Shown: positions 1 to 8,712 of the stretch, piece by piece
Layout of the letters: every line of letters starts with the position of its first letter
How positions within the stretch are numbered: position 1 is the first letter of the stretch
DNA from: Methylotenera_A sp040387095
Lineage (GTDB): Bacteria > Pseudomonadota > Gammaproteobacteria > Burkholderiales > Methylophilaceae
NCBI GenBank assembly: GCA_040387095.1
Contig: JAZKEJ010000002.1
Span: 1 to 26,055, forward strand
Direction of reading: 5' to 3'
DNA length: 26,055 nucleotides
Notes under the pieces: model-generated
Told to the model about the DNA's origin: nothing
Database searches by the model: none
What the model saw: the letters and a program-made list of their open reading frames with translations, nothing else
Program-made: the position numbers and the translations under genes

Positions 1-20
1 ACAACTAAAAGGAGCAAAAT

Positions 21-260
21 ATGAATAACAAAGGACAAATGCTGCAGGATCCATTTTTAAATGCCCTCAGAAAAGAGCATGTACAAGTTTCTATTTATCT
101 GGTTAACGGTATTAAATTACAAGGCCAGGTGGATTCGTTTGACCAGTATGTGATTTTATTGAAAAATACTGTGACCCAAATGGTTTATAAACATGCTATT
201 TCAACCATTGTGCCAGCGCGCGCGGTGAGTATGACGTTGCCAGATGAGACGGAAGACTAA
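21..260 (+). CDS. hfq: RNA chaperone Hfq
   Basis: Hfq forms a hexameric ring that binds small regulatory RNAs and mRNAs and promotes their pairing in the cytoplasm. The 79-residue product matches the compact betaproteobacterial form. The Sm1 motif spans about residues 8-50 (QDPFLNALRKEHVQVSIYLV, then the NGIKLQG and FDQYVILL strands). The Sm2 motif with the conserved YKHAISTIVPAR segment is at about 56-67. The tail is short and acidic (DETED), unlike the long C-terminal tail of the E. coli protein. An AAGGAG ribosome binding site lies at 9-14, seven bases before the ATG. hflX follows after only three bases, the usual hfq-hflX operon. Confidence 0.97.
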   Translation: MNNKGQMLQDPFLNALRKEHVQVSIYLVNGIKLQGQVDSFDQYVILLKNTVTQMVYKHAISTIVPARAVSMTLPDETED

Positions 261-263
261 GGT

Positions 264-1454
264 TTGGCAATTAAACCTTCCGGTTACGGCGAAAATACCC
301 TAGCGAATCCAACCACTTTAATAACGCCATCAGATGGTGGCGTTGTTTTAGTCAGTATCGATTTTGGTGAGCCAGATTATGCAGAAAGCTTGCATGAGCT
401 GCGTCAATTAGTTATTTCTGCAAAAATGCAAGTACGCGCCACGCTTGAAGGCAAGCGAAGCATTCCTGATGCAAAATTATTTATTGGCAGCGGAAAAGCC
501 GATGAATTAAAAACAATATTGGAAGGAAGCGAAACCAATCTGGTGGCTTTTAATCATGATTTAAGCCCTTCGCAACAACGTAATCTTGAGCGATTTCTGC
601 AAGCAAAAGTGCTTGATAGAACGGGCTTGATTCTGGATATTTTTGCACAGCGCGCACAAAGTCATGAAGGTAAATTGCAAGTCGAGCTTGCACAGTTAGA
701 ACATTTATCTACAAGACTTGTTCGCGGCTGGACTCACTTGGAGCGCCAAAAAGGCGGTATTGGCGTGCGTGGTGGTCCAGGTGAAACGCAGCTAGAGCTG
801 GATCGCCGCATGTTACGCGTGCGCGTTAAGCAATTGCGCGAAAAATTAGACAAGCTCAAATCTCAGCGCGGTATGCAAAGGCGTGCGCGCAAGCGTTCCA
901 ATTTGATGACTGTATCTTTAGTTGGCTACACCAATGCAGGAAAATCTACGCTCTTTAATCGCTTAACCCAATCAGGCGTATACGCGGCAGATCAGCTGTT
1001 TGCTACTTTAGATACCACTTCACGCAAAATGTATCTGGGTGAAGACTATCATTCAGGTGGTGGTTCTGTGGTGGTTTCAGATACCGTGGGTTTTATTAAA
1101 CATTTGCCCACCACTTTGATTGAAGCATTCGGTGCAACTTTAGAAGAGGCGGCGCAGGCAGATTTATTGTTACATGTCGTCGATATTGCCAGTTCCAATC
1201 GTGACGCGCAAATCGCGCAGGTGAATTTGGTTTTACAAGAAATTGGCGCTTCAAAAGTGCCACAAATTTTAGTATTAAATCAAATCGATAAGCTGGACAT
1301 GCCGGCAGATTTCATTCGTGATGAATATGGTAACATTTCAAAAGTGAGTATTTCAGCGTCTACTGGCGATGGAATTGATTATTTAAAATTGGCATTAACA
1401 GAATATCAACAGCTTTTAAAACGGCAAAGCACGGAAGAAAGTGCATACGTTTAA
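264..1454 (+). CDS. hflX: Ribosome-associated GTPase HflX
   Basis: HflX is a GTPase that binds ribosomes and splits or rescues stalled 70S particles under stress. The 396-residue product has the N-terminal HflX domain, a coiled-coil linker at about residues 175-210 and a G domain. The G1 loop is GYTNAGKS at 220-227, G3 is DTVGF at 271-275 and G4 is NQID at 337-340. The glycine-rich GGIGVRGGPGETQLE signature typical of the family is at about 163-177. The only reasonable start is TTG at 264: no in-frame ATG or GTG occurs before the conserved VVLVSIDF strand, and a GGAAG motif sits eight bases upstream inside the end of hfq. Three bases separate it from hfq, so it is co-transcribed and probably translationally coupled. 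Confidence 0.95.
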   Translation: MAIKPSGYGENTLANPTTLITPSDGGVVLVSIDFGEPDYAESLHELRQLVISAKMQVRATLEGKRSIPDAKLFIGSGKADELKTILEGSETNLVAFNHDLSPSQQRNLERFLQAKVLDRTGLILDIFAQRAQSHEGKLQVELAQLEHLSTRLVRGWTHLERQKGGIGVRGGPGETQLELDRRMLRVRVKQLREKLDKLKSQRGMQRRARKRSNLMTVSLVGYTNAGKSTLFNRLTQSGVYAADQLFATLDTTSRKMYLGEDYHSGGGSVVVSDTVGFIKHLPTTLIEAFGATLEEAAQADLLLHVVDIASSNRDAQIAQVNLVLQEIGASKVPQILVLNQIDKLDMPADFIRDEYGNISKVSISASTGDGIDYLKLALTEYQQLLKRQSTEESAYV

Positions 1455-1526
1455 TTTTAGTTTTAATAATGCGGACAACTATATTTCCAATATGGTCATG
1501 TTTTTAATAAGTATGTGGAGTAATGA

Positions 1527-2690
1527 ATGATTAAGTTTCCTGGATTTGGCCAAAGCAACAATGAAGGTCCGCCTGATTTAGATAAAATATTGGCTGATTT
1601 AAATCAAAAAATCAGCAATCTTTTTGGTAAAAAAGGTAATGGCAACAATAATCAGCCATCCAGTAAAAAAGACTTCGATGTGCCTGTGTTGCCAATCGTG
1701 GCGGTAATTGTGGCTATTTGGTTGGCGACTGGTTTTTATATTGTTGATCAAGGTTCGCTAGGTGTTGTGCAGCGTTTTGGTAAATATACTGAAACTACTG
1801 AAACAGGTCCGCGCTGGCATTGGCCATATCCTTTTGAGTCGGTTGAAGTGGTTAATATGGAGCAAGTGCGTCGTTTAGAAGTGGGTTATCGGAGCAATGG
1901 CGAAGGTGTTGGCGGAAAAACCAGGCAGCCAAAAGAAGCATTAATGCTAACAGAAGATGAAAACATCATCGACCTGCAATTTGCCGTGCAATATAACCTT
2001 AAAAACGCTAAAGATTACTTGTTTAATAATCGCGATACAGACGATGCAGTGATGTCAGCAGCAGAAACAGCTATCCGTGAAGTGGTTGGTAAAAACAAGC
2101 TAGATGATTTATTGCAAAAAGGTTTGGCAGATACATCTGAGCGCATGCAAGCGATTTTAGATGGCTATAAAACTGGCGTAAAAATTACCAGTGTGTCATT
2201 ACAAGGTGCGCAACCACCCGAGCCAGTGCAAGAAGCTTTTGAAGACGTTAACAGGGCTAACCAAGACTATCAGCGTTTTATTAATGAGGGTCAGGCTTAT
2301 GCGAATGACGTGATACCGAAAGCCAGAGGCCAAGCATCACGCTTATCAGCAGAAGCCGCTGGTTATCAATTAAAAGTTGAAAACGAGGCTAAAGGTAATG
2401 CCAGCCGTTTTGAGCAAATTTTAGCGCAATATGTAAAAGCGCCAGAAGTCACACGCCAACGATTGTATCTAGATGCGCAAGAGCAAGTTATGTCTAACAC
2501 CAGCAAAGTAATTGTTGATCAACCAGGTGGTAACAGCTTGTTGTACTTGCCGTTAGATAAATTAATGGCGACCACTGCACCTTCTGCAGCCACACCAGCG
2601 CCAGCGACGGTTCAGCAACCAGAATCAAAAGATAATCAAGCTAGTGTTGATGACTCGCGTGAATTAACACGCGATCGCGATAGTCGCTAA
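1527..2690 (+). CDS. hflK: FtsH protease modulator HflK
   Basis: HflK pairs with HflC in a large membrane assembly that surrounds the FtsH protease and limits its access to substrates. The product has a Gly/Asn-rich cytoplasmic N-terminus (GFGQSNNEGPPDLDK, GNGNNNQ), a single membrane segment at about residues 52-72, then an SPFH/Band 7 domain beginning YIVDQGSLGVVQRFGKY. The domain's helical part is rich in Ala and charged residues (about 250-300). The Pro/Ala/Thr-rich C-terminus (about 348-387) looks disordered. The 387-residue length is normal. GTGGAG just before the start gives a ribosome binding site. The 72-base gap to hflX shows no terminator, and hflC follows 48 bases later. Confidence 0.96.
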   Translation: MIKFPGFGQSNNEGPPDLDKILADLNQKISNLFGKKGNGNNNQPSSKKDFDVPVLPIVAVIVAIWLATGFYIVDQGSLGVVQRFGKYTETTETGPRWHWPYPFESVEVVNMEQVRRLEVGYRSNGEGVGGKTRQPKEALMLTEDENIIDLQFAVQYNLKNAKDYLFNNRDTDDAVMSAAETAIREVVGKNKLDDLLQKGLADTSERMQAILDGYKTGVKITSVSLQGAQPPEPVQEAFEDVNRANQDYQRFINEGQAYANDVIPKARGQASRLSAEAAGYQLKVENEAKGNASRFEQILAQYVKAPEVTRQRLYLDAQEQVMSNTSKVIVDQPGGNSLLYLPLDKLMATTAPSAATPAPATVQQPESKDNQASVDDSRELTRDRDSR

Positions 2691-2738
2691 TCAACACCCA
2701 GGCTCGTGATTCAGTTTAAAAGTTAAGAGAAGACTAAG

Positions 2739-3611
2739 ATGAAAAATATAGGCACATTATTAATTGGCTTGTTTGCGGCAGTGGTGATACTGAGTATGTC
2801 TTTCTACACCGTTGATCAGCGCGAGTATGCATTGGTTTTCCGCTTGGGTGAGATTGTGGCAGTTAAAAAAGAGCCAGGACTTTATTTTAAAGTGCCGCTA
2901 GTGGATGATTTAAAAAAATTTGATAATCGCATCGTGACGTTGGATTGGGAAGAGCCCGCCAAGTTTAACACCAGCGAAAACAAATATATGATGGTTGATT
3001 CATTTGTGAAATGGCGCATTATCGACCCTGCCAAGTATTACGTTTCCATTAAAGAAGGTGGCGAAGCGGCTGCGGAAGATAGGCTTTCCAAAGTAGTCAA
3101 TGCGGGCTTTCGTGCAGAATTTGGTAAACGCACTGTACATGATGTGATTGCCGGTGAGCGCAACGCGATTATGGATAACTTGCGTAAACGCGCTGATGCC
3201 GAAGCACGTCAAATTGGTATTCAGGTAGTCGATGTGCGCTTGAAACGGGTTGATTATTCTGAAGAAATTAGTAAATCCGTGTTTGATCGTATGATTGCAG
3301 AACGTAAACGTATTGCCAATCAACTGCGCTCTGAAGGCTCTGCCGCATCTGAAAAAATCCGCGCTGATGCAGACAAGCAACGCGAAGTGATTATCGCGGA
3401 AGCTTTTAGGGACGCACAAAAAATGAAAGGTGAGGGCGACGCAAAAGCGTCAGAAATTTATGCTGATGCTTATGGCAAAAATCCTGAATTCTATGCGTTT
3501 TACCGTAGCCAACAAGCTTATAAAAATAGCTTTGATAGCAAGTCCGATATCTTTGTATTAGACCCTAAATCGGAATTCTTCAAGTATATGCGTAGTGCTG
3601 GTGGTAAATAG
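2739..3611 (+). CDS. hflC: FtsH protease modulator HflC
   Basis: HflC is the partner of HflK in the periplasm-facing complex that regulates FtsH. The 290-residue protein starts with a signal-anchor membrane helix at about residues 4-22 (IGTLLIGLFAAVVILSMSF), followed by an SPFH/Band 7 domain starting YTVDQREYALVFRLGEI. The conserved VDVRLKRVDYSEEISKSVFDRM stretch (written here only to identify the region at about 165-186) is typical of HflC. The C-terminal FFKYM motif is also characteristic. The gene directly follows hflK, as in most proteobacteria. A 139-residue opposite-strand reading frame inside it is a shadow and is not annotated. Confidence 0.96.
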   Translation: MKNIGTLLIGLFAAVVILSMSFYTVDQREYALVFRLGEIVAVKKEPGLYFKVPLVDDLKKFDNRIVTLDWEEPAKFNTSENKYMMVDSFVKWRIIDPAKYYVSIKEGGEAAAEDRLSKVVNAGFRAEFGKRTVHDVIAGERNAIMDNLRKRADAEARQIGIQVVDVRLKRVDYSEEISKSVFDRMIAERKRIANQLRSEGSAASEKIRADADKQREVIIAEAFRDAQKMKGEGDAKASEIYADAYGKNPEFYAFYRSQQAYKNSFDSKSDIFVLDPKSEFFKYMRSAGGK

Positions 3612-3687
3612 TTAGCAGATATTGTGGCTAATTAATCAGTTTTTGACTTAATGATCTTTTAAATATCAGCGTTAAGTTAACATTTTA

Positions 3688-3873
3688 ATGAACACAACTT
3701 TATTAACTGCGCTAGGCTTGATGTTGGTCTTGGAAGGTATCTTGCCTTTAATCGCACCACGATCCTGGCGCGAAACTTTTAAACGCATGATTACGTTCAA
3801 TGATGGGCAGCTACGCTTTATTGGCTTACTGTCTATCTTAGGCGGGTTGCTGCTGGTATTCTTAAGCCGCTAA
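3688..3873 (+). CDS. Small DUF2065 inner-membrane protein
   Basis: A 61-residue protein of the DUF2065 (YjeT-like) family, which is commonly found directly downstream of hflC. It has two hydrophobic helices, about residues 3-22 and 43-60, joined by a basic loop (PRSWRETFKRM) that carries the family's recognisable PxxWR pattern. Its function is not known. Position next to the hflKC genes suggests a membrane-associated role, but that is inference. No strong ribosome binding site is visible before the ATG, and the 76-base gap after hflC has no clear terminator. Confidence 0.88.
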   Translation: MNTTLLTALGLMLVLEGILPLIAPRSWRETFKRMITFNDGQLRFIGLLSILGGLLLVFLSR

Positions 3874-3964
3874 ATTTTTTTTGATTTTCAGCGGATAGGT
3901 GTCGTTATAGCCAAGTCCTAGCCCAGTTTGCGCAAGTCCAAAATCAATTCAATCGTTTCTCTTG

Positions 3965-3977
3965 TATAATAATCGCT
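3965..3977 (+). promoter_or_regulatory. Candidate leaderless promoter of hisZ (-10 element)
   Basis: A perfect TATAAT lies at 3965-3970, only seven bases before the hisZ ATG at 3978. Standard spacing would place the transcription start at 3976-3978, giving an mRNA with almost no 5' leader. No purine-rich ribosome binding site precedes the ATG, which fits. The -35 region is poor (no good TTGACA match 16-18 bases upstream). Start-site mapping would settle it. Confidence 0.5.
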
Positions 3978-5135
3978 ATGCGAAATTGGTTGCTCCCCGA
4001 ATATATTGAAGATGTGTTGCCTGCTGAGGCAACTCGATTAGAATCTTTGCGCCGACAACTATTGGATTTATTCAAGGTACATGGCTATCAATATGTGATT
4101 CCGCCTACATTGGAATATTTGGAATCGTTGATTACTGGTACGGGTCATGATTTGGATTTGGCAACTTTTAAAGTGGTGGATCAATTAACAGGCCGCTTGA
4201 TGGGCATTCGCGCAGATATGACGCCACAAGCCGCGCGTATCGATGCGCATATGCTCAATCATCAAGGTGTTTTGCGACTTTGTTATGCAGGTACTGTTTT
4301 GCGCACAAATCCAGATGGGCTGGCGCGCACGCGCGAGCCTTTGCAACTGGGCGCAGAATTGTTTGGTCACGCAGGAATCGAAAGCGATATTGAAATTCAT
4401 CGCTTGATGGTTAAATCGTTGCAGACTTTGGGTCTGAAAGAGCTGCATATTGATTTTAGCCATGTGGCGATATTTGAAAGCTTGGTTGAAGCGGGCAGCA
4501 TTAACGCCAATTTAGAGCAAGCTTTGTATGCTGCTTTGCAAAGTAAAGACAAAGCCAGCGTTGCACTTTTAGCGGTTAATTTAGATGCCACAGTTAAGCA
4601 GGCATTAATGGATTTAACCGATTTAAATGGCGATGCTAGCGTGCTGGAAAAAGCAGAACAGCAATTGCCAAAATTGCCTGCGATAAGCAAAGCATTAGCA
4701 GATTTACGTATTGTCGCAAGCCAGTTAAATGATTTAAATGTCAATGTATCGTTCGATTTAAGCGAGCTGCGTGGCTATCATTATCACAGCGGAATTGTGT
4801 TTGCTGCCTATGCAAAAGGTTATACAGGGCCAATTGCATTAGGTGGACGTTATGACGAAGTGGGACTGGTTTTTGGCCGTGCGCGCCCGGCGACAGGCTT
4901 TAGTTTAGATTTACGCGGCGCAGTCACTGCACTAGCGCCCGCAGTCAATTCAAAAGCGATTCTGGCCCCAGCTGGTGATGATAAGATGCTGTTAAGCACG
5001 ATTGAATTGTTGCGTGCCGATGATCAAATCGTCATACAAGCGCTACCAAATTCCACCAGCGATATTCTTGAGTTGAACTGTGATCGGCAATTGATTTACA
5101 GCAATAATCAATGGCAAGTTCAGCCTTTGCAATAA
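3978..5135 (+). CDS. hisZ: ATP phosphoribosyltransferase regulatory subunit HisZ
   Basis: HisZ is a histidyl-tRNA-synthetase-like protein that assembles with the short form of HisG to make the hetero-octameric enzyme for the first step of histidine synthesis. It has no aminoacylation activity. The 385-residue product shows the class II synthetase-like fold: N-terminal LLPEYIEDVLPAEATRLE, the VIPPTLEYLESL segment, the motif RADMTPQAARID at about residues 77-88, and the glycine-rich ALGGRYDEVG motif at about 287-296. It is too short to be a real HisRS and lacks an anticodon-binding domain. hisG is not in the window. The order hflC-hisZ-purA is common in betaproteobacteria. Confidence 0.95.
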   Translation: MRNWLLPEYIEDVLPAEATRLESLRRQLLDLFKVHGYQYVIPPTLEYLESLITGTGHDLDLATFKVVDQLTGRLMGIRADMTPQAARIDAHMLNHQGVLRLCYAGTVLRTNPDGLARTREPLQLGAELFGHAGIESDIEIHRLMVKSLQTLGLKELHIDFSHVAIFESLVEAGSINANLEQALYAALQSKDKASVALLAVNLDATVKQALMDLTDLNGDASVLEKAEQQLPKLPAISKALADLRIVASQLNDLNVNVSFDLSELRGYHYHSGIVFAAYAKGYTGPIALGGRYDEVGLVFGRARPATGFSLDLRGAVTALAPAVNSKAILAPAGDDKMLLSTIELLRADDQIVIQALPNSTSDILELNCDRQLIYSNNQWQVQPLQ

Positions 5136-5181
5136 AAAATCCCATTCATATTTAAGTTGAAAAAATAGTTAAGCAAAAGTT

Positions 5182-6519
5182 ATGACGCAAAATAGTGTAA
5201 AAAATCCTGCTAAAAATGTGGTCGTTATTGGAACCCAATGGGGCGATGAAGGCAAAGGCAAAATTGTCGATTGGCTGACTGATCACGCGCAAGGTGTTGT
5301 GCGCTTTCAGGGTGGGCACAACGCAGGCCATACTTTGGTTGTTGGTCAAGGCAGCGAGCAGCGCGTGTATAAACTGAATCTTGTGCCATCTGGCATCGTA
5401 CGCACAGGTGTTAATTGCTATATCGGCAATGGCGTTGTGCTGGATGCGGGGCATTTGCTGAACGAAATTGCTGCTTTGGAAAAAGATGGTTTAGAGGTTA
5501 AAAACCGATTAAAAGTCAGTCCGGGCTGCCCGTTGATTTTAAGTCATCATGTTGCTTTGGATACTGCGCGCGAAGCGAAACGCGCTATTAAAATCGGCAC
5601 AACTGGTAAAGGCATTGGTCCTACTTACGAAGACAAAGTTGCGCGTAGAGCTTTGCGTGTCTACGATTTATTTTATCCGGAACGCTTTGCCGAAAAATTA
5701 AAAGAAGTGATGGATTATCACAACTTTGTATTAACCAATTATCTAGGCTCAAAAGCGGTTGATTTTAATCAACAATACGATGCCAGCATGGCACAAGCGA
5801 TTGCATTAAAACCGATGATTGCGGATGTTTCAGCCGAATTGTATGCGGCAAATGCCAGAGGCGAAAACCTGTTGTTTGAAGGTGCCCAAGGTACTTTGCT
5901 AGATATCGATCATGGCACTTACCCTTATGTCACTTCGAGCAACTGTATCGCCGGCCAAGCGTCTGCGGGCACGGGTGTTGGCGCCAATATGCTGCATTAT
6001 GTGCTGGGCATTACCAAAGCCTACACCACGCGTGTTGGCGGCGGTCCCTTTCCAAGCGAGCTGGATATTGAAACTGAAAATTGTCCTGGCTATCAAATGT
6101 CAACCAAAGGCCAAGAGATTGGCACAGTCACGAAAAGAAAAAGAAGATGTGGCTGGTTCGATGCCGCGGCATTACGCCGCTCTGCCAGAATTAACGGATT
6201 AACAGGTCTGTGCATTACTAAGTTAGATGTTTTAGATGGTATTGAAAGTTTGGATATTTGTACCGGTTATGAACTAGATGGCAAAGTGGTGGGTATGCTG
6301 CCAGTTGGCGCAGATGATGTGGCGCGCTGCAAACCGATTTATGAAACGGTTGCCGGTTGGAAAGAAACGACTTTTGGCGTTAAAACTTGGGATGGTTTGC
6401 CTAAAAATGCGCAACATTATTTAAAACGTCTGGAAACTTTATGTGGCGTGCCAATCGCAATCGTTTCAACAGGTCCGGAGCGCGATGAGACCATTATTAT
6501 TGAGCATCCTTTTGCATAA
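5182..6519 (+). CDS. purA: Adenylosuccinate synthetase
   Basis: PurA joins aspartate to IMP using GTP, the first committed step from IMP to AMP. The 445-residue protein has the N-terminal GTQWGDEGKGK loop at about residues 17-27 with the catalytic Asp at about 22, and the GGHNAGHT motif at 44-51 with the catalytic His at about 50. The PurA signature segment FEGAQGTLLDIDHGTYPYVT is at about 233-252. Length is normal (432 in E. coli). The gene starts 46 bases after hisZ with no terminator between them, so read-through is likely. A long palindrome begins at its stop codon and separates it from the cofactor-synthesis genes. Confidence 0.98.
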   Translation: MTQNSVKNPAKNVVVIGTQWGDEGKGKIVDWLTDHAQGVVRFQGGHNAGHTLVVGQGSEQRVYKLNLVPSGIVRTGVNCYIGNGVVLDAGHLLNEIAALEKDGLEVKNRLKVSPGCPLILSHHVALDTAREAKRAIKIGTTGKGIGPTYEDKVARRALRVYDLFYPERFAEKLKEVMDYHNFVLTNYLGSKAVDFNQQYDASMAQAIALKPMIADVSAELYAANARGENLLFEGAQGTLLDIDHGTYPYVTSSNCIAGQASAGTGVGANMLHYVLGITKAYTTRVGGGPFPSELDIETENCPGYQMSTKGQEIGTVTKRKRRCGWFDAAALRRSARINGLTGLCITKLDVLDGIESLDICTGYELDGKVVGMLPVGADDVARCKPIYETVAGWKETTFGVKTWDGLPKNAQHYLKRLETLCGVPIAIVSTGPERDETIIIEHPFA

Positions 6520-6652
6520 AATGCAAATCCCGTCGCTATGCGTTGTTGCTGCATAAAAAATTTTCGCTAACATACTTGTATATGCTGCGCTCAATTTTTT
6601 ATTTGCGCTCGTTCTATTTAAATCAGGCATAGCTTAGGGCTTTGCATTTTAT
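6516..6652. repeat. Long imperfect palindrome downstream of purA
   Basis: The outer 16-base arms (6516-6531 and 6637-6652) are complementary except for one position. Inside them are further paired blocks: GCTATGC at 6535-6541 with GCATAGC at 6627-6633, an A/T-rich block at 6551-6564 with 6593-6606, and ATAC-TT-GTAT near 6572-6581. Together nearly the whole 137 bases can fold into one hairpin. It starts at the purA stop codon and ends 19 bases before the next gene. It could be a transcription terminator or processing site, or a copy of a dispersed extragenic palindromic repeat. Confidence 0.75.
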
Positions 6653-6671
6653 TATGCGAAATTTAGACTAA

Positions 6672-7265
6672 ATGTCCATCTTACAAAACCAGCGATTAGC
6701 TTGGGCGATTACAGGTTCTGGGCATTATCTGCGCGAATGCCTGAATGTTTTACAAGCGCTTAAAAATCAGAACGTAACTCCGAACTCGACTTCAGTTGAT
6801 GTTTTTTTAAGCAAAGCTGCCGCTGAAATTATCAAACAATATGGCTTTCAAAAACAACTAGACGCAACAGGTTATCGTGTTTTTCAAGACAAAACTGCCA
6901 GCAGTATCCCAGTCGAGTTTTTCTATCAAGGCCAATATCACACCTTAGTGATTGCGCCAGCAACGTCCAACACTGTCGCTAAAATGGCTTACGGATTTTC
7001 CGATAGTCTGGTCACCAATCTGTATGCCCAAGCAGGTAAAACACGTGTGCCGAGTATTGTGTTCGCCTGTGATACACAGCCAGAAATTGATAGCGCATTT
7101 ATACAATCTGAAGCGCCGCGCGACAATATCGTTAACGTTTTTCCGCGAAAAATTGACCTTGAAAATGTGGTTAAGTTAGCGCAGTTTGAGTTAACGCGAG
7201 TGGTTGATAGTATGGATGTGCTTGAAAAAGCGGTGTACGCGCATTTAAAACAAGCTGCCGTATAA
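6672..7265 (+). CDS. dmrB: Archaeal-type flavoprotein, probable dihydromethanopterin reductase DmrB/AfpA
   Basis: A 197-residue flavoprotein of the PF02441 fold. In methylotrophs with the tetrahydromethanopterin pathway, this gene (AfpA/DmrB) is thought to reduce dihydromethanopterin to the active cofactor. Visible features are the N-terminal AITGSGHYL FMN-binding loop at about residues 12-20 and the APATSNTVAKMAYGFSDSLVTN segment at 95-116, which matches the flavin-phosphate loop of the family. It lacks the catalytic pattern expected of a CoaBC decarboxylase fused to a ligase. The next gene starts two bases after its stop. There is no good ribosome binding site before the ATG. The DmrB assignment rests largely on context; the flavoprotein fold is the firmer call. 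Confidence 0.75.
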   Translation: MSILQNQRLAWAITGSGHYLRECLNVLQALKNQNVTPNSTSVDVFLSKAAAEIIKQYGFQKQLDATGYRVFQDKTASSIPVEFFYQGQYHTLVIAPATSNTVAKMAYGFSDSLVTNLYAQAGKTRVPSIVFACDTQPEIDSAFIQSEAPRDNIVNVFPRKIDLENVVKLAQFELTRVVDSMDVLEKAVYAHLKQAAV

Positions 7266-7266
7266 A

Positions 7267-8712
7267 ATGAAAGCCAGCAAGCCAGAAAATCTGCTTTTTG
7301 TCACCGGCAAACTGGCGGAAAAAAGCCTGAACAAAGTGTTGCAAACCATTCAAATCGATGCTAAAACGCCGCAATTCAAATATCGAGTTGAACAGATTGG
7401 CGTTTCGGTGGCTGCGCTGATGACGCCGGATTTAATCGTGCGCCGACTGAAAAATACAGGTAATGCGAACAAAATGATTTTGCCGGGTCTTTGTCAAGGC
7501 GATTTAAGCCAGTTACATCGCCAATATGGCATTCCGGTTGAACGTGGCCCAGCAGACTTAAAAGATTTGCCACAATACTTTGGCAATAAAGGCGTTGCGC
7601 CGGACTTAACCAAATATTCAGTACAAATTTTTGCTGAGATTGTGGATGCGCCTGATTTAAGCGTGGATGCGATTTTAGCAAAGGCACTGCGTTTTCAGGC
7701 GCAAGGTGCGGATGTGATTGATTTGGGTTGTTTGCCCGGCAAGCCTTTTATCCACTTAAAAGAGGCGATTCAAACATTAAAATCGGCTGGGCTTAAAGTT
7801 AGTGTCGATTCAATGCATGCTGATGATTTGTTATTGGCCGGAAAATCCGGCGCAGATTATCTATTAAGTCTGACCGAAAAAACGTTGTGGATTGCCGATG
7901 AAGTCGCGGCTACGCCAATTCTGATTCCCGCCAAACCGGGAAATATGGCCTCGCTGTACCGCGCAATCGAGCATTGTCTGAAACACGATAAACCGTTTAT
8001 TGCCGATGCGATTTTAGATCCGATTCATTTTGGTTTAGCCGATTCGATTGTGCGTTACCACAAGCTGCGCAAAAAATATCCGCACATTCAAATCATGATG
8101 GGAATCGGTAACTTAACTGAATTAACCGACGCCGATACCACAGGTATTAACGCGATTCTGTTTGGCTTGATTAGTGAGTTGGATATTCAAGCGGTTTTAG
8201 CCACATCAGTCAGTCCACATGCGGTGAATGCGATTACCGAAGCGGATAATGCACGGCGTGTGATGTATCGCGCAAAGCTGGATGACAGATTGCCGCGCGG
8301 ATATAGTAATGCTTTGCTTGGGCTACATGATAGAAAACCTTTTCCTTATAATAAAGAAGAAATCGGCGAAATCGCCGCGCAAATCAAAGACCCAAGTTTC
8401 AGGATTATGGTGAGTGAAGCGGGCGTGCATGTCTATAATCGCGATGGCATACAGCAGAATATTGATCCGTTTGCGTTCTATCCGAATTTAGGTGTACAAA
8501 ATGATGCCTCGCATGCGTTCTATCTAGGTGTTGAGTTGGCAAGGGCACAAATCGCCTGGCAGCTGAAAAAGCGCTATGTGCAAGATGAAGCACTAAATTG
8601 GGGTGTTTCTAGTGAGGTGGAAAAAGTGGATGGCAGAAAAAGCCACCGTGAAGTATCTCTAAAAGAAAAGCTGCAAGTAAAACACCAAGAAAAACAAAAT
8701 AAAAAACCATGA
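7267..8712 (+). CDS. Dihydropteroate synthase-like protein of the tetrahydromethanopterin gene set
   Basis: A 481-residue protein with a central TIM-barrel resembling dihydropteroate synthase: GADVIDLGCLPGKP at about residues 147-160 corresponds to the pterin-binding strand, and KVSVDSMHADD at 177-187 to the SVDS motif. An N-terminal domain of about 115 residues precedes the barrel. The C-terminus ends in a highly basic tail (about 455-481). Members of this family occur in methylotroph C1-cofactor gene clusters and in methanogens. Their exact reaction is unproven; a role in assembling the methanopterin side chain is inference. It overlaps the following gene by four bases (ATGA), a sign of translational coupling. 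Confidence 0.82.
   Translation: MKASKPENLLFVTGKLAEKSLNKVLQTIQIDAKTPQFKYRVEQIGVSVAALMTPDLIVRRLKNTGNANKMILPGLCQGDLSQLHRQYGIPVERGPADLKDLPQYFGNKGVAPDLTKYSVQIFAEIVDAPDLSVDAILAKALRFQAQGADVIDLGCLPGKPFIHLKEAIQTLKSAGLKVSVDSMHADDLLLAGKSGADYLLSLTEKTLWIADEVAATPILIPAKPGNMASLYRAIEHCLKHDKPFIADAILDPIHFGLADSIVRYHKLRKKYPHIQIMMGIGNLTELTDADTTGINAILFGLISELDIQAVLATSVSPHAVNAITEADNARRVMYRAKLDDRLPRGYSNALLGLHDRKPFPYNKEEIGEIAAQIKDPSFRIMVSEAGVHVYNRDGIQQNIDPFAFYPNLGVQNDASHAFYLGVELARAQIAWQLKKRYVQDEALNWGVSSEVEKVDGRKSHREVSLKEKLQVKHQEKQNKKP

Noticed and set aside
3000..3419. 139-residue minus-strand frame inside hflC, and similar frames inside hisZ, purA, dnaX and the aldehyde dehydrogenase
   Set aside because: They lie wholly within well-supported genes and have no family features or ribosome binding sites.
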